A DNA stretch of 64,000 nt from Geodermatophilus bullaregiensis (GCF_016907675.1 NZ_JAFBCJ010000001.1:3162001-3226000), one strand, 5' to 3'. Positions 48,424 to 58,608 are shown, numbered from the stretch's first letter. The notes: generated by a model from the sequence alone, not told the origin. Numbers and translations: made by a program.

Positions 48424-51036
48424 TCAGAAGACGATGTCGTCCACGGGCCGGGCGGCGACCGGGCCGGCGACCGGCCCGTGCGGCCGCTCGTCGGCCGCCA
48501 GGTCCTCGTCGGGCGCCAGGTCCTCGTCGGGCGCCGCGGTGTCCGTGCCGCCGTCCGTGCCGTCCTCGCCGGCGGCCTCCGCGGCGGCCAGCTCGTCGAG
48601 CACGACGTCGAGCACGCGGACGGCGCCGGCCTTGTCCAGGGGCTCGTTGCCGTTGCCGCACTTGGGCGACTGCACGCAGGACGGGCAGCCGCTCTCGCAC
48701 TCGCAGCTGGCCACGGTGGCGCGCGTCGCCGTCAGCCAGCGCCGCAGCGCGGCGAACCCCCGCTCGGCGAAGCCGGCGCCGCCGGGGTGCCCGTCGTAGA
48801 CGAACACCGTCGCGGTGCCGGTGTCGGGGTGCAGCGCGGTCGACAGCCCACCGAGGTCCCACCGGTCGCAGGTGGCCAGCAGCGGCAGGATGCCGATCGC
48901 CGCGTGCTCGGCGGCGTGCAGCGACCCCGGCAGCGCGAGGTCGTCGACGTCGGCGCGGGCGACCGCCCGCGCGTCGAGGGTCAGCCAGACGGCGCGGGTG
49001 CGCAGCTGGCGCGGCGGCAGGTCCAGCGGGAACTCGGCCAGCACCTCGCCGGTGCCGGCCCGCCGCCGCTGGTAGGCCACGACCTGGTTGGTGACGTCCA
49101 CGACCCCGGTGTGCGCGGTGACCGTGCCCAGGCGCCGGGTCCGGTCCGTGGCGACGACGCCGAGGTCGGTGACGTCGCGGGCGACGGTGGTCCACTCCGG
49201 CGCCTCGGCGTGCACCACGGCGCACGCGTCGTCGAGGTCGAGCTCGTCGACGACGAAGGTCTGGCCGCGGTGGACGTAGAGCGCGCCGGTGTGCACGGTC
49301 GCGTGCGCCGCGCCGCCGTCGACGGTGCCCAGCAGCCGGCCGGTCGCACCCTCGATGATCGCCACCGGCTCGCCACCGCTGCCGCGGATGTCGACGTCGG
49401 GGCGTCCCCGCCCGGCCCAGTACCAGCCGGCCGGCCGGCGGCGCAGCGCGCCCGCGGCGACCAGCTCGTCGAGCCGCGCCGCGGCCACGGCACCGCCGAA
49501 GTCGGGCAGGTCCTCGGGCGTGAGCGGCAGCTCGGCCGCCGCGCAGCACAGCTGGGGCCCGAGCACGTAGGGGTTGGCCGGGTCGGTCACCGTCGCCTCG
49601 ACCGGACGGCCGAACACCGCCCGGGGGTGGTGGGCCAGGTAGTGGTCCAGCGGGTCGTCGCGGGCCACGAACACGACCAGCGACTCCCGCTGCGCGCGGC
49701 CGGCCCGGCCGGCCTGCTGCCACAGGGAGGCCAGCGTGCCGGGGTACCCCGCCAGCACGACGGCGTCCAGGCCGGCGATGTCGATGCCGAGCTCGAGGGC
49801 GTTGGTGGTGGCCACCCCCAGGAGCTCCCCGGCCGACAGGCTCCGCTCGAGCTCCCGGCGCTCCTCGGGCAGGTAGCCGCCGCGGTAGGAGTCGACGCGG
49901 CGCGCCAGGTCGTCGCGGCCCCGCTCGGCCAGCAACCGGCGCGCCTGCTCGGCCACCGACTCCGCGCTGCGGCGCGACCGGACGAAGGCCAGCGTGCGCG
50001 CACCGCGCTCCACGAGGTCGGCCAGCAGCCCGGCGGCGTCGGCGGCCGCGGACCGGCGCAGCGGTGCACCGTGCTCGCCGGTCCGCTCGGTCAGCGGCGG
50101 CTCCCACAGGGCGAAGGTGGCGCCGGGCCGGGGCGAGCCGTCGTCGGTCACCGCCACGACCGGGGTCCCGACCAGGCGGGTGGCGGCCGCGGCGGGCTCG
50201 GCCACGGTGGCCGAGGCGAGCACGAACACCGGGTCGGCCCCGTAGCGGCGGCAGATGCGGCGCAGCCGGCGCAGCACGTGCCCGACGTGCGAGCCGAACA
50301 CCCCGCGGTAGGCGTGGCACTCGTCGACCACGACGTAGGCCAGCCGGCGCAGGGTCGACGACCACCGCTGGTGGGCCGGCAGCACGCTGCGGTGCAGCAT
50401 GTCGGGGTTGGTGACGATCCACCGCGAGTGCCGGCGCACCCAGTCGCGCTCCTCGGCGGGGGTGTCGCCGTCGTAGGCGGCCGGCCGCACCGAGGGGTCG
50501 GCGAGCACGGCCACCGAGGCCAGCTGGTCGCGGGCCAGGGCCTTGGTCGGGGCGAGGTAGAGCACGCAGGCCCGGGGGTCCTCGGCCAGCCGGGTCAGCG
50601 CGGGCAGCTGGTAGGCCAGCGACTTGCCCGACGCCGTCCCGGTCGCCACCACCACGGAGGTGCCGTCGTGCGCCAGCCGGGCGGCCTCGACCTGGTGCCG
50701 CCACGGCTCCCGGACCCCCGCCTCCTCCAGCCGCCGGCGGAGGCCGGGGTCCACCCACTCGGGCCACGGCAGCGTGCGGCTCTCCCGCACGGCCAGGCGG
50801 TGGACGTGGGTGACCGGGTGCTCGTCGTCCGGGGTCCCGGCGAGCAGCCCGTCGAGCAGGTCCGCGCCGGGCGGGACCGAGCCCGGGTGCGTGCCGCTCT
50901 GCCCGGACCCGTGCGCGGCGGCCGACCCGTGCACCGCCGCAGCGGGGGACGCGGCCCCCGGGCCCGGAGCACCCCCTGGTGCACCCTCCTGGCCGGATGG
51001 GGGAGCAGCCGGCCGGACCGGGTGGAGCGTGGTCAC
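48424..51036 (-). CDS. DEAD/DEAH helicase with C-terminal DUF1998 zinc domain (MrfA-like)
   Basis: 870 residues. Superfamily-2 helicase motifs: VATGTASGKSLAYQLPAL (Walker A), VVVDECHAYRGVFGSH (DECH), VLASATVAEP, and QQAGRAGRAQ (motif VI). The C-terminal domain holds four cysteines in CECESGCPSCVQSPKCGNGN, matching DUF1998 proteins such as B. subtilis MrfA, which helps repair mitomycin-type DNA damage. The acidic C-terminus repeats PDEDLA. GTG at 51036. The homologue near topA in M. tuberculosis (Rv3649, from memory) supports orthology. Confidence 0.93.
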   Translation of the reverse strand: MTTLHPVRPAAPPSGQEGAPGGAPGPGAASPAAAVHGSAAAHGSGQSGTHPGSVPPGADLLDGLLAGTPDDEHPVTHVHRLAVRESRTLPWPEWVDPGLRRRLEEAGVREPWRHQVEAARLAHDGTSVVVATGTASGKSLAYQLPALTRLAEDPRACVLYLAPTKALARDQLASVAVLADPSVRPAAYDGDTPAEERDWVRRHSRWIVTNPDMLHRSVLPAHQRWSSTLRRLAYVVVDECHAYRGVFGSHVGHVLRRLRRICRRYGADPVFVLASATVAEPAAAATRLVGTPVVAVTDDGSPRPGATFALWEPPLTERTGEHGAPLRRSAAADAAGLLADLVERGARTLAFVRSRRSAESVAEQARRLLAERGRDDLARRVDSYRGGYLPEERRELERSLSAGELLGVATTNALELGIDIAGLDAVVLAGYPGTLASLWQQAGRAGRAQRESLVVFVARDDPLDHYLAHHPRAVFGRPVEATVTDPANPYVLGPQLCCAAAELPLTPEDLPDFGGAVAAARLDELVAAGALRRRPAGWYWAGRGRPDVDIRGSGGEPVAIIEGATGRLLGTVDGGAAHATVHTGALYVHRGQTFVVDELDLDDACAVVHAEAPEWTTVARDVTDLGVVATDRTRRLGTVTAHTGVVDVTNQVVAYQRRRAGTGEVLAEFPLDLPPRQLRTRAVWLTLDARAVARADVDDLALPGSLHAAEHAAIGILPLLATCDRWDLGGLSTALHPDTGTATVFVYDGHPGGAGFAERGFAALRRWLTATRATVASCECESGCPSCVQSPKCGNGNEPLDKAGAVRVLDVVLDELAAAEAAGEDGTDGGTDTAAPDEDLAPDEDLAADERPHGPVAGPVAARPVDDIVF
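48496..48531 (-). repeat. 18-bp tandem repeat near the helicase 3' end
   Basis: Two 18-bp units containing GCCAGGTCCTCGTCGG encode the PDEDLA PDEDLA repeat in the disordered acidic tail of the helicase. Confidence 0.7.
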
Positions 51037-51232
51037 GTCCCCACTGTCACACCTCCGGGCGACGTCGCGCCGGGCCGCGCGTAGCGGATTCCGACCGCCG
51101 CAGGGCTACCGGTACGGGGTGTGACCTCCCTTACACTCCCGCGCACAGCCGCGCAGGCCTGTGCGGACTGGACGCGTACCTCCGCCGACCGGAGCGTGTG
51201 CCCGGGCGGCAGCCGACCGCATGGAGGAACAC

Positions 51233-53566
51233 ATGCCGGACAGTGCGCTCTCCGGCGGGGACGTCGCCCTGGTGACGATCGTCCTCGCCATCTCGCTCGC
51301 CGCCCTCGCCTTCGCCGCGTACCTGGTCCGCGCCGTGCTGGCCGCCGACCAGGGCACGGTGAGGATGCGCGACATCGCGCAGGCGGTGCAGGAGGGTGCC
51401 GCGGCGTACCTGCGCAGACAGTTCCGCACGCTCGGCGTCTTCGCCGTGGTCGTCTTCCTCCTCCTCCTGGTGCTCCCGGTGGCCGACGGTGGGTGGGGGA
51501 CCCGCGTGGGGCGGGCGGTCTTCTTCCTCGTCGGCGCGCTGTTCTCCGCGTCGGTCGGGTTCATCGGCATGACCCTGGCCACGCGCGGGAACGTCCGCGT
51601 CGCGGCGGCGGCCAACGCGGGCGGCTACCAGCCGTCCTTCCGCATCGCCTACCGCACCGGTGGTGTGGTCGGGATGATCACCGTCGGCCTCGGGCTCTCC
51701 GGCGCCGCGCTCGCGCTGCTCCTCTTCGACGACACCGCGCCGATCGTGCTGGAGGGCTTCGGCTTCGGCGGGGCGCTGCTGGCGATGTTCATGCGCGTCG
51801 GCGGCGGGATCTTCACCAAGGCCGCCGACGTCGGCGCCGACCTCGTCGGCAAGGTCGAGGCCGGCATCCCCGAGGACGACCCGCGCAACGCCGCCACCAT
51901 CGCCGACAACGTGGGCGACAACGTCGGCGACTGCGCCGGGATGGCCGCGGACCTCTTCGAGTCCTACGCCGTCACGCTGGTCGCCGCACTGATCCTGGGG
52001 CAGGTCTTCTTCGGCGCGGAGGGCATGGTCTTCCCGCTCCTGGTCGCCGGTGTCGGCGTCATCGCGTCGATGGTCGGGGTGCTCGCCACCCGGCCGGGCA
52101 AGAGCGACTCGAGCGGGATGGCACCCATCAACCGTGGCTTCTTCACCTCCGCCGTGGTCTCCCTCGTCCTGGTCGCCGCGGCCTCGTTCACCTACCTGCC
52201 GAGCATCTCCGACGGCGTCGACATGGCGGTCAGCCCGCAGGTCCTCGGGTTCCTCTCGGTGCTCGTCGGCGTCGTGCTCGCCGCGGCCATCCAGCAGCTC
52301 ACCGGCTACTTCACCGAGACCAGTCGCAAGCCGGTCAGGGACATCGGCCGCAGCTCGCTGACCGGCCCCGCCACCGTGATCCTCTCCGGCATCTCGCTCG
52401 GACTGGAGTCCGCCGTCTACGCCGCGCTCCTCATCGGCGGCGCGGTGTACGGGGCGTTCCTCATCGGCGGCGGCGCGGCGCTGTACGCGGTGGCGCTGGC
52501 CGGCTGCGGCCTGCTCACCACGGCCGGCGTCATCGTCGCGATGGACACGTTCGGGCCGGTCAGCGACAACGCGCAGGGCATCGCCGAGATGTCCGGGGAC
52601 ATCGACGAGGAGGGCGCCCGGGTGCTCACCGACCTCGACGCCGTCGGCAACACCACCAAGGCCATCACGAAGGGCATCGCGATCGCGACGGCGGTCCTGG
52701 CCGCGACCGCCCTCTTCGGCTCGTACAACGCCCAGATCGCCGTCGCCCTCGACGAGGCCGGCGGCGCCCTCGGGAACGCCTTCAGCCTGGTGAACCCGAA
52801 CAACGTCGTCGGCGCGGTGCTGGGTGCTGCGGTCGTGTTCTTCTTCTCCGGGCTGGCGATCAGCGCCGTCTCGCGAGCGGCCGGGCGAGTGGTCTTCGAG
52901 GTGCGGGAGCAGTTCCGCACCCGTCCCGGGATCATGGACTACAGCGAGCGCCCGGACTACAGCGCCGTCGTGGACATCTGCACCAAGGACTCGCTGCGCG
53001 AGCTGGCCACCCCGGGCCTGCTCGCCGTCCTCGCGCCGGTGGCGGTCGGCTTCGGCCTGGGCTTCGGCCCGCTGGCGGCCTACCTGGTCGGCGCCATCGC
53101 CGCCGGCACCCTGATGGCGGTCTTCCTCGCCAACTCCGGCGGTGCCTGGGACAACGCCAAGAAGATGGTCGAGGACGGCGCGTACGGCGGGAAGGGCAGC
53201 GAGGCGCACGCCGCCACGGTCATCGGCGACACGGTCGGGGACCCGTTCAAGGACACCGCCGGCCCGGCGATCAACCCGCTGATCAAGGTGATGAACCTCG
53301 TCGCGCTGATCATCGCTCCCGCGGTCGTCGCCCTGTCGGTCGGGGAGGATGCCAACACGGTCCTGCGGCTGGTGATCGCGCTGGGCGCCGTCGTGGTCAT
53401 CGTGCTGTCCGTGGTGGTCTCCAAGCGCCGCTCGGTCGTCGTGGGCGGGAGCACCGACGACACCGCCGGTCCGGGACTGACCGCGCCGGTCGTGGGCGGG
53501 CCCCCGGCTGTGGACGGATCCCCGGCTGTGGACGGCGCGACGCCCGCTGCCCGTCCCCGCTCCTAG
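51233..53566 (+). CDS. hppA: K+-insensitive H+-translocating pyrophosphatase
   Basis: Membrane pump that couples pyrophosphate hydrolysis to proton export. 777 residues with about 16 helices. The catalytic loops are intact: GGGIFTKAADVGADLVGKVE, DNVGDNVGDCAGMAADLFES, DNAQGIAEMSGD and NSGGAWDNAKKMVEDG. Lys476 in GNTTKAITKG marks the K+-independent subclass, where K+-dependent enzymes have Ala. ATG at 51233 follows GGAGGAA; a longer upstream frame exists but lacks support. The C-terminus ends in a PAVDG repeat. The 195-bp upstream gap holds its promoter. Confidence 0.97.
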   Translation: MPDSALSGGDVALVTIVLAISLAALAFAAYLVRAVLAADQGTVRMRDIAQAVQEGAAAYLRRQFRTLGVFAVVVFLLLLVLPVADGGWGTRVGRAVFFLVGALFSASVGFIGMTLATRGNVRVAAAANAGGYQPSFRIAYRTGGVVGMITVGLGLSGAALALLLFDDTAPIVLEGFGFGGALLAMFMRVGGGIFTKAADVGADLVGKVEAGIPEDDPRNAATIADNVGDNVGDCAGMAADLFESYAVTLVAALILGQVFFGAEGMVFPLLVAGVGVIASMVGVLATRPGKSDSSGMAPINRGFFTSAVVSLVLVAAASFTYLPSISDGVDMAVSPQVLGFLSVLVGVVLAAAIQQLTGYFTETSRKPVRDIGRSSLTGPATVILSGISLGLESAVYAALLIGGAVYGAFLIGGGAALYAVALAGCGLLTTAGVIVAMDTFGPVSDNAQGIAEMSGDIDEEGARVLTDLDAVGNTTKAITKGIAIATAVLAATALFGSYNAQIAVALDEAGGALGNAFSLVNPNNVVGAVLGAAVVFFFSGLAISAVSRAAGRVVFEVREQFRTRPGIMDYSERPDYSAVVDICTKDSLRELATPGLLAVLAPVAVGFGLGFGPLAAYLVGAIAAGTLMAVFLANSGGAWDNAKKMVEDGAYGGKGSEAHAATVIGDTVGDPFKDTAGPAINPLIKVMNLVALIIAPAVVALSVGEDANTVLRLVIALGAVVVIVLSVVVSKRRSVVVGGSTDDTAGPGLTAPVVGGPPAVDGSPAVDGATPAARPRS

Positions 53567-53617
53567 CGTCCGCGGCGCCGGTCCACCCCGGGCCGGCGCC
53601 GACGCCAGGAGGGTCCC

Positions 53618-53944
53618 TTGTCCGTGCAGATCGCCGTCCGACTCGACGCCGTCCAGGCGCTCGGTGAGGAGCTCGCCGCCCTCGCCGCCGAGCTGTCCGG
53701 GGACGTCGACCTCTGTCGCGCCACGGCGGTGTCCCTGGCGACGGCGGTCAGCGGGAGCGCGGCCGAGCAGGCGGGGGGCACCGGCCGGGCGTGGGCGACG
53801 CTGCTCGCCGACGTGGTCGCCGGCGCCGAGGCGACCGCAGGGACGCTGCTCGCCGCGGTGCACTCCTACCGCCTGCAGGACGCGGCCCTCTCCGACCGGC
53901 TGCTGCTCGCCCGCGCAGCGGCCGACGCCGGGGCGGCGGCGTGA
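53618..53944 (+). CDS. Small WXG100/ESX-associated-like helical protein
   Basis: 108 residues, almost entirely helical and Ala-rich: VRLDAVQALGEELAALAAEL, then TGRAWATLLADVVAGAEATA and VHSYRLQDAALSDRL. Size, helix-turn-helix layout and a W in the middle recall type VII secretion targets (ESX-associated DUF2580-type), although no WxG is present. The start is TTG at 53618, 6 nt after AGGAGGG; GTG at 53624 is the alternative. It overlaps the DUF1023 hydrolase gene by 4 nt, a common arrangement for such pairs. Confidence 0.65.
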   Translation: MSVQIAVRLDAVQALGEELAALAAELSGDVDLCRATAVSLATAVSGSAAEQAGGTGRAWATLLADVVAGAEATAGTLLAAVHSYRLQDAALSDRLLLARAAADAGAAA

Positions 53945-55509
53945 GCGCCCCCGGCCTGACGGCCGTCGCGGCCTGGGACACCCCTCTGCTCGACGGGGCC
54001 GTCTACACGCTCGAGGCGGTCGCCGAGCGGCTGCCGCCGTGGCGCGCCCGGGTCGAGGCCGTCGCCCGCACCCTGGCCGACGTGCGGGTCTGGTACGGGC
54101 CGGCCGGGCAGGAGGCCGCCACCGCGCTCGGTCAGGTGTCCTCGGTGGTGACCGCCGTGACCGGAGCCCTCGGCGCGTCCCTCGAGCGGCTGTGGGACAC
54201 GGCCCGGGAGGCGCGCACCGCGCAGGAGCTGGCCGAGCAGGCGCTGGCCGAGGCGGCCGCGGTCCCGGTCGCCCTGGAGGAGACCGGTGGGGTGGTGCCG
54301 CCCGCGCCGGTCCCGCTGCCCGCCGACGCGACCGCCGCGCAGGTGGCCGGCCACGCCGCCGAGCTGGCCGGGCAGGCGGCCGCCGCCCAGCGGGTCGCGG
54401 GCCTGGCGGCCCGTGCACTGGCCGCGGCGGCGCGTGCGGCCCTGCACGCCGCGACCTCGGCCGAGCCGCTCGCCGCGGTCGGCGGGCTCGGGCCCGTGGT
54501 CCCCGCCGACTTCGCCGGCCTGGCGGCGGCCGTGGGCCGCGGGCTGGCCCTCGTGCCGGTGCTCACCCCGCCCCCCACCACGCCGCCCGAGGCCGTGGCC
54601 TCCTGGTGGGCGGACCTGTCCGGGCCGGCCCGGACGTCGCTGACCGCGGCGGACCCCGCCGCGGTGGGCAGCCTGCACGGCGTGCCGGCCTGGGCGCGGG
54701 ACCGGGCCAACCGGCTGCTGCTGGAGCAGGCGCTGGGCGACCCCTCGGGCGCCGGGTACGCGACGGCGCTGGCCGTCGCCGCCGAGATCGAGGCCGAGGA
54801 GGCAGCCGGTCGGCCGGTCCAGCTGTGGGTCCTCGACCCCGCACGGGAGCTCGTGGCGCTCGCCTACGGCGACCTCGACACCGCCGAGGGCGTCGGCGTC
54901 CTCGTGCCCGGGGTGGGCAACGTGGCCGCCGAGGACCTCGACGACCAGGGCGACCGGGCACAGGCGGTCGCGGACGCGGCCCTGCGCGCCGCGCCGGCCG
55001 CCTCGGTGGCCACCCTCGCCTGGTTCGGCTACCGGCCGCCGGCCGGCCGGGAGCTGGGCCGGATGGTCACCCGGTCGCGGGCGGCTCAAGGCGGGGTGGC
55101 GCTGGCCGGGGACCTGGCCGGGCTGGCGGCCGCCCGCGCGGCGGACCCGGCGCGGGCCGGGACCCTCCCGCGGGTCACCGTGCTCGCCCACAGCTACGGC
55201 ACCGTGGTCGTCGACGAGGCGGCCGACCAGCCCGGCCGGCTCGCCGCCGACGCCGTCGTGCTCCTGGGCAGCCCGGGGATGGAGGGCGACGCCGGCGACC
55301 TCGAGGCCGCCGAGGTCTACGACGCCACCTCACCGGTCGACCCGGTCTCCCAGCTCGGCTGGTTCGGGACCGACACCTGGGTCCCCGAGTTCGGCTCCAC
55401 CGGGCTGCTGGCCGACTGGGACACCGGCCACGGCGGCTACTTCGACCCCGCCCGGCCGACGCTGGCCGCACTCGGCGAGGTGGTGACCGACACCCGCCGG
55501 CCGGACTGA
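53941..55509 (+). CDS. DUF1023 α/β-hydrolase, WXG100-like gene partner
   Basis: 522 residues. The N-terminal 250 are helical and Ala-rich, like WXG100/PPE-associated domains (DVRVWYGPAGQEAATALGQV). The C-terminal DUF1023 α/β-hydrolase has VLVPGVGNVAAEDLDDQGDR, WFGYRPPAGRELGRMVTRSR, the nucleophile elbow VLAHSYGTVVVDEAA (Ser about 419) and GGYFDPARPT with a candidate catalytic acid. No signal peptide, so any export would be by type VII secretion. Lipase/esterase activity is inferred from the family. GTG overlaps the upstream stop. Confidence 0.82.
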   Translation: MSAPGLTAVAAWDTPLLDGAVYTLEAVAERLPPWRARVEAVARTLADVRVWYGPAGQEAATALGQVSSVVTAVTGALGASLERLWDTAREARTAQELAEQALAEAAAVPVALEETGGVVPPAPVPLPADATAAQVAGHAAELAGQAAAAQRVAGLAARALAAAARAALHAATSAEPLAAVGGLGPVVPADFAGLAAAVGRGLALVPVLTPPPTTPPEAVASWWADLSGPARTSLTAADPAAVGSLHGVPAWARDRANRLLLEQALGDPSGAGYATALAVAAEIEAEEAAGRPVQLWVLDPARELVALAYGDLDTAEGVGVLVPGVGNVAAEDLDDQGDRAQAVADAALRAAPAASVATLAWFGYRPPAGRELGRMVTRSRAAQGGVALAGDLAGLAAARAADPARAGTLPRVTVLAHSYGTVVVDEAADQPGRLAADAVVLLGSPGMEGDAGDLEAAEVYDATSPVDPVSQLGWFGTDTWVPEFGSTGLLADWDTGHGGYFDPARPTLAALGEVVTDTRRPD

Positions 55510-55637
55510 GCCGGCGGACCGGCCCTGCGGCCGGGCGGCGCGCGGACCCCGGGAACAGGCGGCGCGCTGCGCCGTTGGTGCCGGTGACGGCGCGCCCACG
55601 CGGGGTCGCCAGCCGGTCGCGTTCCGGCGTCGTGGCC

Positions 55638-55643
55638 TACCGT
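55638..55643 (+). promoter_or_regulatory. -10 hexamer TACCGT for topA
   Basis: TACCGT lies 77 nt before the topA GTG, giving a leader of about 70 nt. It is the best promoter-like hexamer in the 211-bp gap 55510–55720, which has no gene. Confidence 0.35.
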
Positions 55644-55720
55644 GGCCCGCCGAGGGGGCGCACCGGGTGTGCCGACCACCGCGCCGCGCCGCCACGACCA
55701 GCACCACCGACAGGAGCACC

Positions 55721-58600
55721 GTGCCCACGAAGACCGCGAAGAACGGCGAGAGCACCGGCCGCACCGCCGGTGGCACCAGCACGCCCGCCCGCCGCCGCCC
55801 CGCCGCCACCGGGGGTGGCCGGCCGCTGGTCATCGTGGAGTCGCCGACCAAGGCCGGCAAGATCGCCGGCTACCTCGGCAACGGCTACGTCGTCGAGGCC
55901 AGCGTCGGGCACATCCGCGACCTGCCGCGCAACGCCGCCGACGTCCCGGCCGAGCACAAGGGCGCCTCGTGGGCCCGCCTCGGGGTCGACGTCGACAACT
56001 CCTTCGAGCCGCTGTACGTGGTCAGCCCCGACCGCAAGCAGCAGGTCAGTCGGCTCAGGCAGCTGGTCAAGGACGCCAGCGAGGTCTACCTCGCCACCGA
56101 CGAGGACCGCGAGGGCGAGGCCATCGCCTGGCACCTGGTCGACACCCTCAAGCCCCGCGTCCCGGTCCGCCGGATGGTGTTCCACGAGATCACGCCCGAG
56201 GCGATCGCCCGGGCCGTGGCCAACCCGCGCGAGCTGGACACCGCCCTGGTCGACGCGCAGGAGACCCGCCGCATCCTCGACCGCCTCTACGGCTACGAGG
56301 TCAGCCCGGTCCTCTGGAAGAAGGTGCTCCCCAAGCTCTCGGCCGGCCGCGTCCAGTCGGTGGCCACCCGCATCGTCGTGGAGCGGGAGCGGGAGCGGAT
56401 GGCGTTCACCGCGGCCGACTACTGGTCCCTCGACGGCGTCTTCGCCGTCCCCGGCCGGGCCGGCTCCGGCACCGACGCGGGCGAGCCGACGACGCTGCGC
56501 GCCCGGCTGGTCAGCGTCGACGACAGCCGCGTGGCCACCGGCCGCGACTTCGACCCGGCGACCGGCCAGGTGACCGGCGACGTCGTCCACCTCGACGAGG
56601 CCGGTGCCCGCGGGCTGGCCGCCCGGCTCGAGGGCCGGCAGGTGACGGTGAGCCGGGTCGACGAGAAGCCCTACCGGCGCCGTCCCTACGCGCCGTTCAT
56701 CACCTCCACGCTGCAGATGGAGGCCGGCCGCAAGCTCGGCTGGTCGTCGGCGCAGGTCATGCGGGTGGCCCAGCGGCTCTACGAGAACGGCCACATCACC
56801 TACATGCGGACCGACTCGACCAACCTGTCGAACGAGGCGATCAACGCCGCCCGCACGCAGGCCCGCGAGCTCTACGGCGACGCCTACGTCCCCGCGGAGG
56901 CGCGCCGCTACAGCAAGAAGGTCAAGGGCGCGCAGGAGGCGCACGAGGCGATCCGCCCCGCCGGTGACTCCTTCCGCACCCCCGGCCAGCTGGCCGGCCA
57001 GCTCGCCCGCGACGAGTTCCGCCTCTACGAGCTCATCTGGCAGCGCACGGTCGCCTCGCAGATGGCCGACGCGGTCGGGCAGACCGTCAGCATCCGGCTG
57101 GCCGGCCGGAGCACCACCGACGAGCGGGTCGAGTTCACCGCCAGCGGCCGCACCATCACCTTCCCGGGCTTCCTGCGCGCCTACGTCGAGTCCCGCGACG
57201 AGAACACCGGCGACGACGACCACGGCAGCGACGACGCCGAGCGCCGGCTGCCCCGCGTCGAGCGCGGCCAGCAGCTCGACACCCGCGAGCTCGAGCCCAA
57301 GGGCCACACCACGACGCCGCCGGCGCGCTACACCGAGCCGAGCCTCGTGGCCCGGCTGCAGGACCTCAACATCGGCCGCCCGTCGACCTACGCGTCGATC
57401 ATGCAGACCATCCAGGACCGCGGGTACGTGTGGAAGAAGGGCGCCGCGCTGGTGCCCTCCTTCGTCGCGTTCGCGGTGGTCAACCTGCTGGAGCAGCACT
57501 TCGCCGCGCTGGTCGACTACGACTTCACCGCGCTGCTGGAGAACGAGCTCGACGAGATCGCCAGCGGCGGCCTCGGCCGGGTCGACTGGCTCACCGAGTT
57601 CTACTTCGGCGGCCAGGGCCACCACGCCGGCGGCATCGCCGCCTCCGGCGGCCTCAAGCAGGTCATCGGCCAGCAGCTGGAGGAGATCGACGCCCGCGGC
57701 GTCAACTCGATCCCGCTGCGCGCCACCGGGCCGAACGGGGAGCCCGTCGTCGTCCGGGTCGGGCGCTACGGCCCCTACCTGCAGGCCGGCGGTGAGGACG
57801 GGGCGCGGATCAGCATCCCCGAGGACCTCGCGCCCGACGAGCTGACCGGCGAGAAGGTCGCCGAGCTGCTCGCCGCGCCGTCCGGTGACCGCCAGCTCGG
57901 GACCGACCCGGACACCGGCCACCCGGTGCTGGTGAAGGCCGGCCGCTACGGCCCCTACGTCACCACGGTCGTGCCCGAGGGCAGCAAGGAGGCCCCGCGC
58001 ACGGCCAGCCTGCTGTCCTCCATGACGCCGGAGACGGTGACGCTCGAGGACGCGCTGCGGCTGCTGACCCTCCCGCGCACCGTGGGTGCCGCGCCCGACG
58101 GCGAGGAGATCCAGGCGCTCAACGGCCGGTACGGGCCGTACCTGAAGAAGGGCACCGACTCCCGCTCGCTGGAGAGCGAGGACCGGCTGTTCACCGTCAC
58201 CCTCGACGAGGCGCTGGCCGTGTTCGCCCAGCCCAAGCAGCGGGGCCGGCGGGCCGCCGCCGCGCCGCTCAAGGAGCTGGGCGCCGACCCGGTGACGCAA
58301 GGGCAGGTGACCGTCCGCGAGGGCCGGTTCGGCCCCTACGTCACCGACGGCGAGACCAACGCCAGCCTGCGCAAGGGCGACGACGTCGAGACCATCTCCC
58401 TCGACCGGGCCGCCGAGCTGCTCGCCGACCGCCGCAGCCGGCCCACGACGAAGAAGGCCACCCGGAAGACGGCGGCGGCGAAGAAGACCACCGCCAAGAA
58501 GACCACCGCCAAGAAGTCCACCGCGGCCAAGAAGACGGTGGCGAAGAAGACGGCAGCGAAGAGGACGGCGGCGGGCACCGACGCCGTCCCCGCCGGCTGA
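55721..58600 (+). CDS. topA: DNA topoisomerase I
   Basis: Type IA topoisomerase relaxing negative supercoils. 959 residues. The Toprim domain starts VIVESPTKAGKIAGYLGNGY, with DEDREGEAIAWHL as its acidic core. The catalytic Tyr361 is in ITYMRTDSTNLS, and LSAGRVQSVATRIV and QEAHEAIRP follow. The C-terminus has four or so topo-C repeats (RYGPYLQAG, GRYGPYVT, GRYGPYLKKG, GRFGPYVTDG) and a long Lys/Thr/Ala tail instead of zinc fingers, as usual in actinobacteria. GTG at 55721 after CAGGAGCACC. Confidence 0.97.
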   Translation: MPTKTAKNGESTGRTAGGTSTPARRRPAATGGGRPLVIVESPTKAGKIAGYLGNGYVVEASVGHIRDLPRNAADVPAEHKGASWARLGVDVDNSFEPLYVVSPDRKQQVSRLRQLVKDASEVYLATDEDREGEAIAWHLVDTLKPRVPVRRMVFHEITPEAIARAVANPRELDTALVDAQETRRILDRLYGYEVSPVLWKKVLPKLSAGRVQSVATRIVVERERERMAFTAADYWSLDGVFAVPGRAGSGTDAGEPTTLRARLVSVDDSRVATGRDFDPATGQVTGDVVHLDEAGARGLAARLEGRQVTVSRVDEKPYRRRPYAPFITSTLQMEAGRKLGWSSAQVMRVAQRLYENGHITYMRTDSTNLSNEAINAARTQARELYGDAYVPAEARRYSKKVKGAQEAHEAIRPAGDSFRTPGQLAGQLARDEFRLYELIWQRTVASQMADAVGQTVSIRLAGRSTTDERVEFTASGRTITFPGFLRAYVESRDENTGDDDHGSDDAERRLPRVERGQQLDTRELEPKGHTTTPPARYTEPSLVARLQDLNIGRPSTYASIMQTIQDRGYVWKKGAALVPSFVAFAVVNLLEQHFAALVDYDFTALLENELDEIASGGLGRVDWLTEFYFGGQGHHAGGIAASGGLKQVIGQQLEEIDARGVNSIPLRATGPNGEPVVVRVGRYGPYLQAGGEDGARISIPEDLAPDELTGEKVAELLAAPSGDRQLGTDPDTGHPVLVKAGRYGPYVTTVVPEGSKEAPRTASLLSSMTPETVTLEDALRLLTLPRTVGAAPDGEEIQALNGRYGPYLKKGTDSRSLESEDRLFTVTLDEALAVFAQPKQRGRRAAAAPLKELGADPVTQGQVTVREGRFGPYVTDGETNASLRKGDDVETISLDRAAELLADRRSRPTTKKATRKTAAAKKTTAKKTTAKKSTAAKKTVAKKTAAKRTAAGTDAVPAG

Positions 58601-58608
58601 GGGGGGCC

